In this document: positions 36,854 to 46,088 of the stretch, piece after piece | How positions within the stretch are numbered: position 1 is the first letter of the stretch | How the letters are laid out: every line of letters starts with the position of its first letter | Assembly: GCA_964552795.1 (NCBI GenBank) | Contig: CAZKIO010000016.1 | Coordinates: forward strand, 10,506 to 74,505 | Length of the DNA: 64,000 nucleotides | Origin: JAEUHZ01 sp964552795 | GTDB lineage: Bacteria; Planctomycetota; UBA1135; GCA-002686595 | Direction of reading: 5' to 3' | Translations under genes and position numbers: made by a program | Notes under the pieces: generated by a model | What the model was told of the DNA's origin: nothing | Seen by the model: the letters and a program-made list of their open reading frames with translations, nothing else | Databases searched by the model: none

Positions 36854-38463
36854 GACAGGTGCGCCTCGGGCAGGCTGAAGATCAGGTGGGCGAGCTGGCG
36901 CAACAGGGCCGCGCGCGTCGCCGCCTGCTCCAGCCACGCGCCCGCCGCCGCGCCGTGCCGCTCCCGCGCGCGCGTCAGCGCGGCACGGACGATGCCGTGC
37001 GTACCTTGCGCCGGCGGGCCCGGCAGCCACTCCTCCAGCAGCCACGCGGCGACGTCCTCGTCGGACCGTACCCGCGCCGCGAGCAGCCGTTCCACGAACG
37101 CGGCCGACGGTTCCCAGCGCGCGCCGCCCAGCGTGCGGATCAGCGTCTCGAGGTCGGGCAGGCCCGACACGTGCACGCCTTCCGCGGTCCCGCGCGCGAG
37201 GTCGTCCGACGCGTCGCCGGACTCGACCGACAGGACGCCGACCAGCGCGCCGACGACGTTGCCGCGCCGCAGCAGCGCGTCGTTCGTGATCCAGTCGAGC
37301 CCTTCGGGCCAGCCCTTCACCGAGGGCGGCCAGTAGAACGACTGCCCCAGGATCACGCCGGCCTTGTTGAGGAAGTGGCCGTCCGGCGCGAGCTCCAGCT
37401 TGTGGCACACGAAGGCCAGGTACTCCATCGGCGACAGCACGCGCGTGCCGACCGCGTCCGCGCGGTAGAACTCCGGATCGAGGAACAGGGTTCGCAGGAA
37501 GGGACGCAGCTCGAAGCGCGCGTCGCGCAGCAGGTCCGCGTAGCGCGCGAGGCGCGCCGGCTCGGGCTCCAGGCCCTCGAACCAGCGCAAGAGGCGCCGC
37601 GCGATCCAGCGCGAGCAGGCTTCCTGCGCCAGCAGGTGGTCGACGAGCGCGCGGTCGCCGAAGTGCGCGGTCCGGCCCAGGATCGTCTTCAGGCCGGCAT
37701 CGTGCGCGTGCGGGAGGAACGCGAACGCGCCCTCCGAGGTGCAGACGTTCCCGGTCAACGCGCGCGCCGCTTCGCGCACGTCGGACTCGGTGTAGTTGCC
37801 CTCGCCCAGGCTGAACAGTTCCAGGAGCTCGCGCGCCAGGTTCTCGTTGGGGTGCAGCCTCGAGCTGGCCGTCTGGTCGAGGAACTGCAGCATCGCCGGG
37901 TCGCGCACGACGCCGTGCAGGAGGTCCGCGTAGCTCTCCAGCGCGCCCCGGCGCAGCCACTGGAACTGGTGGACGAGCTCGTACTTGCGCTTCACGACCT
38001 CCCACGAGGTCGTGAAGAAGCCGTGCCAGAACAGCGTCATCCGGTCGCGCAGCGGGTCGTCGCCGCGCGACATCGACGCGAACCAGCGCTCCTGCAGCGC
38101 GAGGAACTGGTTGCGATCGACGACCCGCGCGTCCTTGCACATGCCGATCTGCTCGTCCTGGCTGCGCTCGAAATACGGCGAGGTCTCCAGCGTGACCTGC
38201 ATGTGGTCGAGGCCGAAGTCCTCCCAGCGGAACAGCACCGGCTCGACGTCGCGCCAGCCCGCTCCGCCGTCGAGCAGGCGCTCGACGATGCGCTCCAGGC
38301 CCAGCGCCACCCCGCGCTCGATCTCCGCCCCGGTCGCGCCGAACGCCGCGCGGTTCAGGAGGTGCCGCACGCGCGCGGGGTCGGCGCGGGGCGGGGCCGC
38401 CGTCGCTGCCTCGGCGGCCGCGGGCACGGCGGCGAGCAGGAATCCAGTGAGGAAGCAGGACAT
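36850..38463 (-). CDS. DUF1800 family exported protein
   Basis: 537 residues from the ATG at 38463 (a GTG codon immediately before it is an alternative start). A signal peptide (MSCFLTGFLLAAVPAAAEA) is followed by RHLLNRAAFGATGAEI, the hallmark start of DUF1800, then RDRMTLFWHGFFTTS, RDPAMLQFLDQTASS, NENLARELLELFSLGEGNY and ESDVREAARALTG, all family motifs. The protein is helical and exported. Its biochemical role is unknown; it co-occurs with DUF1501, and here the two genes overlap by 4 bases. In planctomycetes related DUF1549/DUF1553/DUF1501/DUF1800 proteins often appear with polysaccharide-degradation genes, but none are adjacent here. Confidence 0.93.
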   Translation of the reverse strand: MSCFLTGFLLAAVPAAAEAATAAPPRADPARVRHLLNRAAFGATGAEIERGVALGLERIVERLLDGGAGWRDVEPVLFRWEDFGLDHMQVTLETSPYFERSQDEQIGMCKDARVVDRNQFLALQERWFASMSRGDDPLRDRMTLFWHGFFTTSWEVVKRKYELVHQFQWLRRGALESYADLLHGVVRDPAMLQFLDQTASSRLHPNENLARELLELFSLGEGNYTESDVREAARALTGNVCTSEGAFAFLPHAHDAGLKTILGRTAHFGDRALVDHLLAQEACSRWIARRLLRWFEGLEPEPARLARYADLLRDARFELRPFLRTLFLDPEFYRADAVGTRVLSPMEYLAFVCHKLELAPDGHFLNKAGVILGQSFYWPPSVKGWPEGLDWITNDALLRRGNVVGALVGVLSVESGDASDDLARGTAEGVHVSGLPDLETLIRTLGGARWEPSAAFVERLLAARVRSDEDVAAWLLEEWLPGPPAQGTHGIVRAALTRARERHGAAAGAWLEQAATRAALLRQLAHLIFSLPEAHLS

Positions 38464-38505
38464 CACGCACTCCCCGCGGCGCGCGCGCCGGGGGTTGCGT
38501 CCAGT

Positions 38506-38970
38506 CTAGCCGTGCGGGCCGGAAGCGTTGCGCGTCCCGCCCGCGGCCGGCTGCGCCTGCCAGTGCGCACCGGGCCGGTAGGTTCCCACGTACCACGGGT
38601 GGCCCTCGGGATCCTTCACCATGAACCCGCGCGAGCCGTAGTGCTCGTCCTGCAGGTCGTGGATGACCTCCGCACCGGCAGCCAGCGCCCGCGCGAAGCA
38701 CGCATCGGGGTCGTCGACCTGGATGCAGATCGCGTGGTGCGTGACGGCGCTGCCGCGCGGGCTCACGCGCCCCGCCTCGGGCTTGGATGTGCTCACCATG
38801 ACCACTCCGGGTCCCAGTTGCAGTTCGGAGTGCGCGACGATGCCCCCCGGTCCCGGCACGACGAGTCGCGCGGTGAAGCCGAACGCGCGGCACAGCCACT
38901 CGATCGCCGCCGCCGCGTCGTCGTACGACAGCGACGGATACAGGTTCGACGGGATCGGCGCCGGCTCCAT
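38506..38970 (-). CDS. VOC family (glyoxalase/bleomycin-resistance-fold) protein
   Basis: 154 residues. A first beta-alpha-beta unit has YPSLSYDDAAAAIEWLCRAFGF (given here as motif order AAAIEWLCRAFGF), then VAHSELQLGPGVVMV; a second unit has DACFARALAAGAEVIHDLQD and GFMVKDPEGHPWYVGTY. The DPEGHxW motif near the end is typical of PhnB-like/VOC proteins. Metal ligands are partly visible (His in VAHSE, Glu in DPEG). Function could be dioxygenase, lyase or resistance; nothing in the context decides. It sits between gcdH (44 bp upstream) and the DUF1800 gene (42 bp downstream) on the same strand. Confidence 0.85.
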   Translation of the reverse strand: MEPAPIPSNLYPSLSYDDAAAAIEWLCRAFGFTARLVVPGPGGIVAHSELQLGPGVVMVSTSKPEAGRVSPRGSAVTHHAICIQVDDPDACFARALAAGAEVIHDLQDEHYGSRGFMVKDPEGHPWYVGTYRPGAHWQAQPAAGGTRNASGPHG

Positions 38971-39014
38971 CACGAACTGATCCGCGGTTCCTCCGGGGCC
39001 TGGTGCGTCCGCGC

Positions 39015-40184
39015 TCAGCGGTAGGCGGGGATCCCCGTGAGCTCCTGCCCGATCGCCAGCGTGTGGATGTCGTGCGTGCCCTCGTACGTGTACACGCTCT
39101 CCAGGTTGCACATGTGGCGACCGACCTGGTACTCGAGGCTGATGCCGTTCGCGCCCATCAGGTCGCGGATGATGCGCGCCGCCTCCAGCGAGATGTGCAC
39201 GTTGTTGCGCTTGCCCATCGAGACCATGGCCGGCGTGAGCTGCCCCTTGTCCTTCAGGCGGCCCATGTGCAGCGCCATCATCTGGCCCAGCGTGATCTGC
39301 GTGGCGATGTCGGCCAGCTTCTTCTGCGGGATCTGGAAACCGGCCAGCGGCTTGTCGAACACGATGCGCTGGCCGGCGTACTGCAGGCCCTCGTCGAAAC
39401 AGGCCAGCGCCGCGCCCAGCGCGCCCCAGGCGATGCCGTAGCGCGCCTGCGACAGGCACGAGAGCGGCGACTTCAGCCCGCCGCTCCCGGGCAGGAGGTT
39501 CGCCTCGGGGATGCGCGCGTCGTCCATCACCAGCTCGCTGGTGATGCTGGCGCGCAGCGACCACTTGTGCTTCTGCTCGGGCGCGGTGAAGCCCGGCGTG
39601 CCCTTCTCGACCAGGAACCCGCGGATCTTGCCGTCCAGGCGCGCCCACACCACGGCGACGTCGGCCACGGTGCCGTTCGTGATCCACATCTTGCGGCCGT
39701 TCAGCACGTAGTGCTTCCCGTCCTTCTTCGCGACCGTCAGCATCCCGCCCGGGTTGCTGCCGAAGTCGGGCTCGGTCAGGCCGAAGCAGCCGATGGCCTG
39801 TCCGCTGGCGAGCCTGGGCAGCCAGTGGCGCTTCTGCTCCTCCGAACCGAAGGCCAGGATCGGGTACATGACCAGGCCGCCCTGCACCGAGCAGAACGAG
39901 CGCAGGCCCGAGTCGCCGCGCTCCAGCTCCTGGTAGATCAGGCCCGCCGCCACGTTGTTGAGCCCCGCGCCGCCGTACTCGGACGGCGTGGTCGGACCGA
40001 ACACGCCCAGCTCGGCCAGCTCGGGCACCAGCTCCATCGGGAACGTGCCGTTCTCGAAGTGCTCCATCGCGATCGGCAGGTAGCGCTCGGTGACCCAGGA
40101 ACGGACCGTGTCGCGCACCATGCGCTCTTCGTCGGAGAGCTGGTCGTCCAGGCGCATGTAGTCGAGCTGTCGGAAGGGCTGCAT
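39015..40184 (-). CDS. gcdH: Acyl-CoA dehydrogenase, probably glutaryl-CoA dehydrogenase
   Basis: 389 residues. FAD- and substrate-binding blocks are clear: GCFGLTEPDFGSNPGGM, RKMWITNGTVADVAVVWAR, QARYGIAWGALGAALACFDE, FQIPQKKLADIATQI and NNVHISLEAARIIRDLMG. The end YTYEGTHDIHTLAIGQELTG matches the glutaryl-CoA dehydrogenase subgroup, with catalytic Glu in YEGTHD. The enzyme oxidises and decarboxylates glutaryl-CoA to crotonyl-CoA in Lys/Trp degradation; substrate is inferred from these motifs. Soluble. The ATG at 40184 begins MQPFRQLDYMRLDDQLS as in the family. A minus-strand -10-like TAGAAT (40250-40255) lies about 65 bases upstream. No other genes of the pathway are in the window. Confidence 0.9.
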   Translation of the reverse strand: MQPFRQLDYMRLDDQLSDEERMVRDTVRSWVTERYLPIAMEHFENGTFPMELVPELAELGVFGPTTPSEYGGAGLNNVAAGLIYQELERGDSGLRSFCSVQGGLVMYPILAFGSEEQKRHWLPRLASGQAIGCFGLTEPDFGSNPGGMLTVAKKDGKHYVLNGRKMWITNGTVADVAVVWARLDGKIRGFLVEKGTPGFTAPEQKHKWSLRASITSELVMDDARIPEANLLPGSGGLKSPLSCLSQARYGIAWGALGAALACFDEGLQYAGQRIVFDKPLAGFQIPQKKLADIATQITLGQMMALHMGRLKDKGQLTPAMVSMGKRNNVHISLEAARIIRDLMGANGISLEYQVGRHMCNLESVYTYEGTHDIHTLAIGQELTGIPAYR

Positions 40185-40291
40185 CGTGTTCTCGCGTGGG
40201 TCGGTCGGCGGGCCTCGGCGCCCTCTGGGAGCGCGGGAGCAAGTCCGGCATTCTAGGCCCCGTCCCGCGCAAGGAGAACCGCGCACCCGCC

Positions 40292-41449
40292 TTGGCCCGC
40301 CACCCGACCGTCCCCTGCCCGCTGTGCGGCTACCACGCCCCGGAACTCGCCTGCCCGCACTGCCGGCTCGCGCCGGCGGAGCCGTCGCTGGCCGCGCCCC
40401 GCGGCGGATTCTGGCGCGAGGTCGCGGACGGGCTGCTGGCCGTCCCGATGGGCGCGAAGACGCTGCTCGCGACGCCGCGCACCAAGCGCCTGCTGGTCCC
40501 GCCGGTCGTGCTCACCAGCCTGGTGTTCGGCTTCGCGGTCGCCTGGTGCGTGCGCGAGTTCTCGCGCTTCTTCGAAGCCGTGCGCGCCCAGAGCATCGAC
40601 GGCATGGGCCTCGACCCGGGCCTGTGGCGCGACGTGCTGGCATGGCTGGCCGGCGCCAAGGTGATCGTGGCGATCGCGCACGCGGGCAGCATCCTGGTGC
40701 TGCTCACGGCGCTGACGCTGGCCGCGCTGTGGACCTTCTCGATCGCCTACGAGGCGATCTGCGGGCCGTTCCTCGACACGGTGCAGGCCAGGGTGGAGAA
40801 GCGCTGGTTCGGCGCCGACCCGCGCGTCGTGCTGGAGCAGCAGCCCGGCGTCGACGAGCCGCGTTCGCTGGTCGCCGTGAGCGCGGCGGCGGTCGCGGCG
40901 GCGGCGATCCTCGCGGCGCTCTGGCTGATCGCGTCGCCGTGGGCCTGGCTGCTGCTCTTGGCGCTGCCGCTGCCGTTCCTCGCCGCCGCGCGCGTCGTGC
41001 CCGGATCGGGAGCGTGGCTCTCGTGGTTCGTGGGATCCCAGGCGCGCATGCTGTGGATCAGCGTCAAGGCCTCGCTGCTGGCCGCGCTGATCATGATCGC
41101 GTTCCTGTGGGTCAAGCTGATCCCGCTCCTGGGGCTGCCCTTGTTCGCGATGGTCGCGGGCTGGGCCACGGCGCTGACGCTGCTCGACATCCCCTTCTCG
41201 CGGCGCGGCTGGACGCTGTCGCAGCGGCTCACCTGCCTGCTCCAGCACCTGCCCGCGGTCCTGGCCCTGGGCATCGTGACCAGCCTGGTGTTCGTCGTGC
41301 CCCTGATCGGGCCGCTGATCGGCGTTCCCTGCGCCTCGATCGGCGGACAGTGGCTGGTGTGCCGCATCGACAAGAACCGCATGCGCCCGCCCGGCCGGCG
41401 CATCGAGTTCCCCCGCGCGCCGCGCCCGGCCCTGGACACCGGGCCCTGA
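40292..41449 (+). CDS. Membrane protein with N-terminal zinc ribbon and EI24/CysZ-like domain
   Basis: About 385 residues from a TTG at 40292; upstream in-frame GTG codons are possible, and AAGGAG lies 15 bases before, so the start is uncertain. The first residues contain CPLCGYHAPELACPHC, a CxxC...CxxC zinc ribbon. Six or more hydrophobic helices follow, with MGAKTLLATPRTKRLLVPPV, an amphipathic block containing EAICGPFLDTVQ (family P-F-x-D motif), and WATALTLLDIPFSRRGWTLSQR, the EI24/CysZ (PF07264-like) signature. CysZ imports sulfate, but many EI24 proteins have unknown roles. A zinc ribbon on this fold is unusual. It lies divergent from gcdH and upstream of the two-component pair. Confidence 0.78.
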   Translation: MARHPTVPCPLCGYHAPELACPHCRLAPAEPSLAAPRGGFWREVADGLLAVPMGAKTLLATPRTKRLLVPPVVLTSLVFGFAVAWCVREFSRFFEAVRAQSIDGMGLDPGLWRDVLAWLAGAKVIVAIAHAGSILVLLTALTLAALWTFSIAYEAICGPFLDTVQARVEKRWFGADPRVVLEQQPGVDEPRSLVAVSAAAVAAAAILAALWLIASPWAWLLLLALPLPFLAAARVVPGSGAWLSWFVGSQARMLWISVKASLLAALIMIAFLWVKLIPLLGLPLFAMVAGWATALTLLDIPFSRRGWTLSQRLTCLLQHLPAVLALGIVTSLVFVVPLIGPLIGVPCASIGGQWLVCRIDKNRMRPPGRRIEFPRAPRPALDTGP

Positions 41450-41491
41450 GCGGCGCGCCGCGTGCGGCTGTCCGCGCCGCGCGCCGGCGCG

Positions 41492-41497
41492 TAGTCT
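41492..41497 (+). promoter_or_regulatory. -10-like hexamer TAGTCT six bases before a response regulator gene
   Basis: TAGTCT precedes the ATG at 41504 by six bases; there is no Shine-Dalgarno sequence. Consistent with a leaderless mRNA for the two-component operon. No clear -35. Confidence 0.4.
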
Positions 41498-41503
41498 CTC
41501 CGG

Positions 41504-42184
41504 ATGCGCATCCTCGTGGTGGACGACGACGCGAAGCTCCGCGGCTACGTCTCGGTCGGCCTGCGCGAGTCCGGGCACGCCTGCGAGACCGCCGCGGACG
41601 GCGCCGAAGCGCTGCGCGTGCTGACGCGGCCGGGCGCCGAGCCTTTCGACGCGATCCTGCTCGACGTGATGATGCCGGGCCGGGACGGGTGGGAGCTGCT
41701 TCACGACCTGCGTGCCGCCGGCCGCGAGACGCCGGTGATCTTCGTCACGGCCCGCGACGCCGTGCAGGAACGCGTCAAGGGCCTGCAACTGGGCGCCGAC
41801 GACTACATCATCAAGCCGTTCGCGTTCGAGGAGCTGCTGGCACGCATCGAGGCGGTCGTGCGCCGGCGCAACGCGCTCGGCCCGGTCGAGTACGCAGACC
41901 TGCGCGTGGACGCCGCGCGCCGCGCGGTCTGGCGCGCCGGCAAGCCCGTCGAACTCTCGCCGCGCGAGTTCGACCTCCTGCGTACGCTGCTGCTGCACCG
42001 CGAGAAGGTCGTGACGAGGACCGACCTGCTGAAGCAGGTGTGGGGCATCGAGTTCGACCCCGGCACGAACGTCGTCGACGTGCACGTCGCGCGCCTGCGC
42101 CGCAAGCTCGAGCGCCAGGGCCGCCCGCTGGTGCGCACCGTCCGCGGCGAGGGCTACATGCTGGCCGATTCGTTCGATGGCTGA
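41504..42184 (+). CDS. OmpR/PhoB-family response regulator
   Basis: 226 residues. Receiver: acidic triad in LVVDDDAKL, phosphoacceptor Asp in ILLDVMMPGRDG, Thr in FVTARD and Lys in IIKPFAFEEL. A winged-helix DNA-binding domain follows with ELSPREFDLLRTLL, VTRTDLLKQVWG and NVVDVHVARLRRKL, ending with the GEGYML wing. Its 3' end overlaps the histidine kinase gene by 8 bases, giving a standard kinase-regulator pair. Target genes unknown; the adjacent lipid A-modification-like genes are an attractive but unproven target. Confidence 0.96.
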   Translation: MRILVVDDDAKLRGYVSVGLRESGHACETAADGAEALRVLTRPGAEPFDAILLDVMMPGRDGWELLHDLRAAGRETPVIFVTARDAVQERVKGLQLGADDYIIKPFAFEELLARIEAVVRRRNALGPVEYADLRVDAARRAVWRAGKPVELSPREFDLLRTLLLHREKVVTRTDLLKQVWGIEFDPGTNVVDVHVARLRRKLERQGRPLVRTVRGEGYMLADSFDG

Positions 42185-43556
42185 GCGCGCGGCGAGCACC
42201 TGGTCGCTGGCCCGTCGCCTGACGGGCCTGTACCTCGTCAGCATCGGCGGCTTCGTGCTGGCGATCGCCGGCGCGAGCACGGTGTTCCTCAACCGCGCGG
42301 TCAGCTCCGAGGTGGACGCCCTGGTGCGCGAGGAGATCGACGAGGCCGGCGCCTTGTCCCGCGGCGCGCCGCGCTTCGATCCCGTCGCGTTCACGCGGAT
42401 CGTGCAGGACCTGCAGCGCGAGCACCCCGAGAACGGGATGGGCTGGCGGGTCTGGCCCGCGGAGGGCGGCGAGCCGCTCGACTTCGGCCAGCGACGGCTG
42501 CTGCGCCTGTTGCCGCCTTCCGCCGAGCCCGGCACGGCCATCGTGCGCGGCGGGCGCGACCTGCGCTCGATCACCGCCCGCCTGGACGACGGCAGCGTCG
42601 CGGCCCTCGTGCTCGACGGCGCGGCCCAGTACCGGCTGCTGCGCACCTACGAGATCGCGGCACTCGTGGTCGTCGCCGGATGCCTGCTGGCGGGGCTGCT
42701 GATGGCACGCGTCGTGTTCCGCCGCGTCTCCTCGCTGCTGGCCGACGTCGCCCGGCAGGCGCGCGCGGTCCAGGAGCCCGACCACCCGCCGCAGGTGCGT
42801 GTCGATGGCGCGCCCGTCGAGATCCTGGAGATCGTGGACGCGCTGCGCGACCTGATGGACCGGACCCGGCGCGAGGCCGACGCCGCGCGCCTGTTCACCG
42901 CCGGGCTGGCGCACGAGCTGCGCGCCCCCGTCCAGAACCTGATCGGAGAGACCGAGGTGGCCCTGCTCTCCGACCGCGACGGGGACGCGTACCGGCGCCT
43001 GCTGCACAGCCACCTGGACGAGTTGCGCAGCCTGGGAGACGCCGTCGACAACCTGGTCACGATCTGCTCGCGCGGCGAGGACCGGCGCGCCGGGGCGCGC
43101 GAGAACTTCGACCTGGCGGAGGAGGCCGAGCTGCGGCTGCGCCGCGACCGCTCGCTGGCGGACCGCTGCGGGATCCGTCTCACGCTCGAGGCGCGCGGCG
43201 ACACGCGCATCGCCGGAGACCGGGAGGCGATCCTGCGTGCGCTGCGCAACCTCGTGCAGAACGCGATCCAGTGGAGTCCGCCGGGCGGCGAAGTGCGCCT
43301 GTGCATCGAGGGCCGTGACGAGGCCGTCGACGTCACCGTCGACGATTCGGGACCGGGGGTTCCCGCCGATTGGCGTGCGGCGATCTTCGAGCCGTTCGTG
43401 CGCGGACCGTCGGCGCGCGGCCGCCGCGTGGGTTACGGCCTGGGTCTGGCGCTGGTGCGCGGCGCCGCTCAGGACCACGGCGGCGAGGTCGAGGTGGGTG
43501 CCTCGCCGCTGGGCGGCGCGCGCTTCCGCCTGGTGCTGCCGCGGCGCGCGGCCTGA
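42177..43556 (+). CDS. Membrane sensor histidine kinase
   Basis: 459 residues. Two transmembrane helices (about 14-36 and 160-182) frame a periplasmic sensor of about 120 residues with no recognised fold. A HAMP-like segment follows, then the H box AHELRAPVQNL (phospho-His), N box NLVQNAIQWSPPG, G1 DDSGPGVP, F box IFEPFVRG and G2 GYGLGLALV. It should phosphorylate the regulator encoded by the gene it overlaps by 8 bases (42177-42184). The signal is unknown. It converges on the ArnT-like gene with a 16-bp gap. Confidence 0.95.
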   Translation: MAERAASTWSLARRLTGLYLVSIGGFVLAIAGASTVFLNRAVSSEVDALVREEIDEAGALSRGAPRFDPVAFTRIVQDLQREHPENGMGWRVWPAEGGEPLDFGQRRLLRLLPPSAEPGTAIVRGGRDLRSITARLDDGSVAALVLDGAAQYRLLRTYEIAALVVVAGCLLAGLLMARVVFRRVSSLLADVARQARAVQEPDHPPQVRVDGAPVEILEIVDALRDLMDRTRREADAARLFTAGLAHELRAPVQNLIGETEVALLSDRDGDAYRRLLHSHLDELRSLGDAVDNLVTICSRGEDRRAGARENFDLAEEAELRLRRDRSLADRCGIRLTLEARGDTRIAGDREAILRALRNLVQNAIQWSPPGGEVRLCIEGRDEAVDVTVDDSGPGVPADWRAAIFEPFVRGPSARGRRVGYGLGLALVRGAAQDHGGEVEVGASPLGGARFRLVLPRRAA

Positions 43557-43572
43557 GCGTCGCGCGCCGCCC

Positions 43573-45222
43573 TCAGGGCGCGGCGCCGACCAGGAGCACG
43601 GAGCGCGAGCCGACCGGCTCGCTCGCCAGGACGACGAGGCGCGCGCGCAGCTCGGGCGCGAGCTTGGGCCACTGGCGGTCCTCGACCAGCGCCAGGAACT
43701 CGCGGCCCTCCTGGTCCCGCGCCTGGGCAAGCAGCGTCGCGTTGCCGCGCACGGTCGGCACGCCGGAGTAGAAGCGGTAACCCTCCGGCTGCACTCCGAC
43801 GCAGGGGATCCGCGCGGGCTGCTCGGGGCGCTCCGCGATGACCCGCGCGAAGGAGCGCGCGGATTTCACGGCATCCACTGCCGGAACGATCCACACCGCG
43901 GCGGCGAGAGCGGCGGTCGAGAGGCCGAGCGCGATCGAGTCGGCCCATCTCGGGAGGTTTCCGCGCGAGCGGAAAGCCAGCGCCGCGCCGGCGCCGGCGG
44001 CCAGGCACACGGTCGTGGGCGCTGCCAGGCCGGCGTAGGGACGCGCCGCGTGCACGACTTGCACGGCGATGCCCGCGCCCAGGCTGGCGGCGAGCAGCAG
44101 CACCGGCGTTCCGATCGAGACCCAGCGCGCGAGCCGGCCCTGCTGGAGCGCGCGCTGGAAGGCGGCGGCGGCGAACCAGGCCGCGGCCGGGTACAGCGGC
44201 AGCACGTAGACCTCGCGCTTGGGCGGGATCGCCGAGAACACCGCGAAGACCAGCGCGAACCACAGCCCGGCGCGCACCAGGCCCGGACCCGCGGCGTGCC
44301 CGCCGGTCCGGCTGGCGCGCCAGGCACGCCAGGTCTCGGCGATCCCCAGCCAGACCAACAGCGTCCAGGGCATCACGAACGCCGACATCTCCAGCGCGTG
44401 CTCCCACGGCGGCCCGGCGTGCGGAGCATCGGCGGTCGTCGCGCGGCCCAGGTGCTGGCCGAAGAACAGCGGGCGCGCGAGTTCCGGTTCGCTCCACGAC
44501 GCCAGCGCGGCCCACGCCGCGACCGGCGCGACGGAGAGCACGAGCATCGCCGTCCAGGCCCCCGGCGTGAAGCGCAGCGGAACGCGCGCGGAGCGCGGCA
44601 CGAGGCGCGACGCGACCAGCGCCAAGCCGACGATCAACCACGCCACCGGCCCCTTCGCCAGGGCGGCCAGACCGGTCCACAACCCCGCGCGCGCCGCGCA
44701 CGCGGTCCGCGCACGCGCGGTTCCGCCGTCCTTCCAGATCTGGTCGACTGCCGCCAGCGTCAGGAACGACAGCACCGGATCGAGTTGCAGGCGCGCGCCC
44801 ATCCACAGGACGAGCGCGCTGCCCAGGAAGAACAGCGGCGCCCAACGGCCCGCGACCGGTCCGATGAACCGCCGCGCCATGCGCCCCGTGAGCCAGGCCG
44901 AACCGATCGTGGCCGCGATCGAAGGGAGGCGCAGCGCGAACTCGGACCAGCCCGCGAGGCTGCCCAAGAGGCCCGCCAGCCAGTACACGAGCGGCGGCTT
45001 GTCGGGATACAGCTCGCCGCACAGGTGCAGCACCAGGAGGCTGCCGCTCTCGAAGGCCTCGCGCGCGATCTGCGCGTAGCGCGGTTCGTCGGGCGCCCAC
45101 AGGTCCCGCACGGCGGCCAGCGCCAGGATTGGAACGAGGAAGTGCCAGCCGCCCAGGAACGGACCGGGCGTGTCGGCGGTCGGGGGCGGCGCCGCGGCCG
45201 CGGTCACGCGTGCTCCATCCAT
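43573..45222 (-). CDS. ArnT-like lipid-linked sugar transferase (GT39/GT83)
   Basis: 549 residues with about 12 hydrophobic helices. The first periplasmic loop carries LWAPDEPRYAQIAREAFESG (catalytic-type DE pair) and ELYPDKPPLVYWLAG, both typical of the ArnT/PMT group. Later PPKREVYVLPLYPAAAWF matches the conserved P-K-x-x-x-Y-L-P-x-x-P of ArnT. These enzymes move a sugar from an undecaprenyl-phosphate carrier to lipid A or protein. It faces GT2 and LpxB-N-like genes that would make and move the lipid-linked sugar, with a 44-bp divergent gap, so the three probably form one envelope-modification module. The sugar and acceptor cannot be read from sequence. Confidence 0.85.
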   Translation of the reverse strand: MDGARVTAAAAPPPTADTPGPFLGGWHFLVPILALAAVRDLWAPDEPRYAQIAREAFESGSLLVLHLCGELYPDKPPLVYWLAGLLGSLAGWSEFALRLPSIAATIGSAWLTGRMARRFIGPVAGRWAPLFFLGSALVLWMGARLQLDPVLSFLTLAAVDQIWKDGGTARARTACAARAGLWTGLAALAKGPVAWLIVGLALVASRLVPRSARVPLRFTPGAWTAMLVLSVAPVAAWAALASWSEPELARPLFFGQHLGRATTADAPHAGPPWEHALEMSAFVMPWTLLVWLGIAETWRAWRASRTGGHAAGPGLVRAGLWFALVFAVFSAIPPKREVYVLPLYPAAAWFAAAAFQRALQQGRLARWVSIGTPVLLLAASLGAGIAVQVVHAARPYAGLAAPTTVCLAAGAGAALAFRSRGNLPRWADSIALGLSTAALAAAVWIVPAVDAVKSARSFARVIAERPEQPARIPCVGVQPEGYRFYSGVPTVRGNATLLAQARDQEGREFLALVEDRQWPKLAPELRARLVVLASEPVGSRSVLLVGAAP

Positions 45223-45266
45223 CGCGCGTGCCTTGGTCCTCGCATGGTCCGCGGTTCGAGCCCATC

Positions 45267-46088
45267 ATGGCGCCCCCGATGGCCACGTCCAGCGCGATTC
45301 CGCCGCCCGGCGCCCGGGCGGGGCACCTGCCGTTCCAGGTGCGCGACCGGTTCGCGGGCCGTGCGCGCGGATCGCTCGAGCTGTCCCTCGTCGCGCCGGT
45401 CTACGACGAGGAGGACAACCTCGAGCGCCTGCACGCGCGCGTGGTCGAGGTGTTCGGGAACGGGGACGGCTGGGAGCTCGTTCTGGTCGACGACGGCAGC
45501 GCCGATCGATCGCCCGAGCTGATCCGCGCGCTGGCCCGCCGCGACCCGCGCGTCGTGGGCGTGTTCTTCGAGCGCAACTGCGGGCAGACGGCGGCCACGG
45601 CGGCCGGGTTCCAGCTCGCGCGCGGCCGGCTGATCGCGACGCTCGACGCCGATCTGCAGAACGACCCGGGCGACCTGCCGGCCATGATCGCGCTGCTGCC
45701 GGGGCACGACGCGGTCGTCGGCTGGCGCAGGAAGCGCCGGGACACGTTCGTGCGCCGCGCGAGCTCGCGCCTGGCGAACGGCATCCGCAACTGGATCTCG
45801 AAGGATTCGATCCGCGACACGGGCTGCTCGCTCAAGGTGTTCCGCGCCGAGGCGATCCAGGCGATCCCCCTGTTCGAGGGCATGCACCGCTTCCTGCCGA
45901 CCCTCCTGCGCTACCACGGCTTCTCCGTGATCGAGCACGGCGTCGGCCACCACCCGCGCACGGCGGGCCGCAGCAAGTACGGCGTGTGGAACCGCGTCTT
46001 CCGCGCCGCGAAGGACCTCCTCGCGGTGCGCTGGATGCGCGCGCGCCTCTTGAAGCTGCCGATCCGGGAGGTCAGCGGTGCGGGTTGA
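45267..46088 (+). CDS. Family 2 glycosyltransferase (polyprenyl-phosphate sugar transferase type)
   Basis: 273 residues. The nucleotide-sugar domain reads SLVAPVYDEEDNLERL, ELVLVDDGSADRS (metal-binding DDGS), FFERNCGQTAATAAGF, LIATLDADLQNDPGDL (second DxD) and GWRRKRRDTFVRR, all close to DPM1/ArnC-type enzymes that load a sugar on undecaprenyl phosphate. The usual C-terminal pair of membrane helices is absent, so it is probably membrane-associated only. The start is the ATG at 45267; an ATG four codons later is also possible. Its end overlaps the LpxB-N-like gene by 11 bases. Likely sugar donor step for the ArnT-like enzyme. Confidence 0.88.
   Translation: MAPPMATSSAIPPPGARAGHLPFQVRDRFAGRARGSLELSLVAPVYDEEDNLERLHARVVEVFGNGDGWELVLVDDGSADRSPELIRALARRDPRVVGVFFERNCGQTAATAAGFQLARGRLIATLDADLQNDPGDLPAMIALLPGHDAVVGWRRKRRDTFVRRASSRLANGIRNWISKDSIRDTGCSLKVFRAEAIQAIPLFEGMHRFLPTLLRYHGFSVIEHGVGHHPRTAGRSKYGVWNRVFRAAKDLLAVRWMRARLLKLPIREVSGAG

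Noticed and set aside
45240..45275. GGTTCGAGCCC resembling a tRNA T arm
   Set aside because: No acceptor or anticodon stem can be formed around it.
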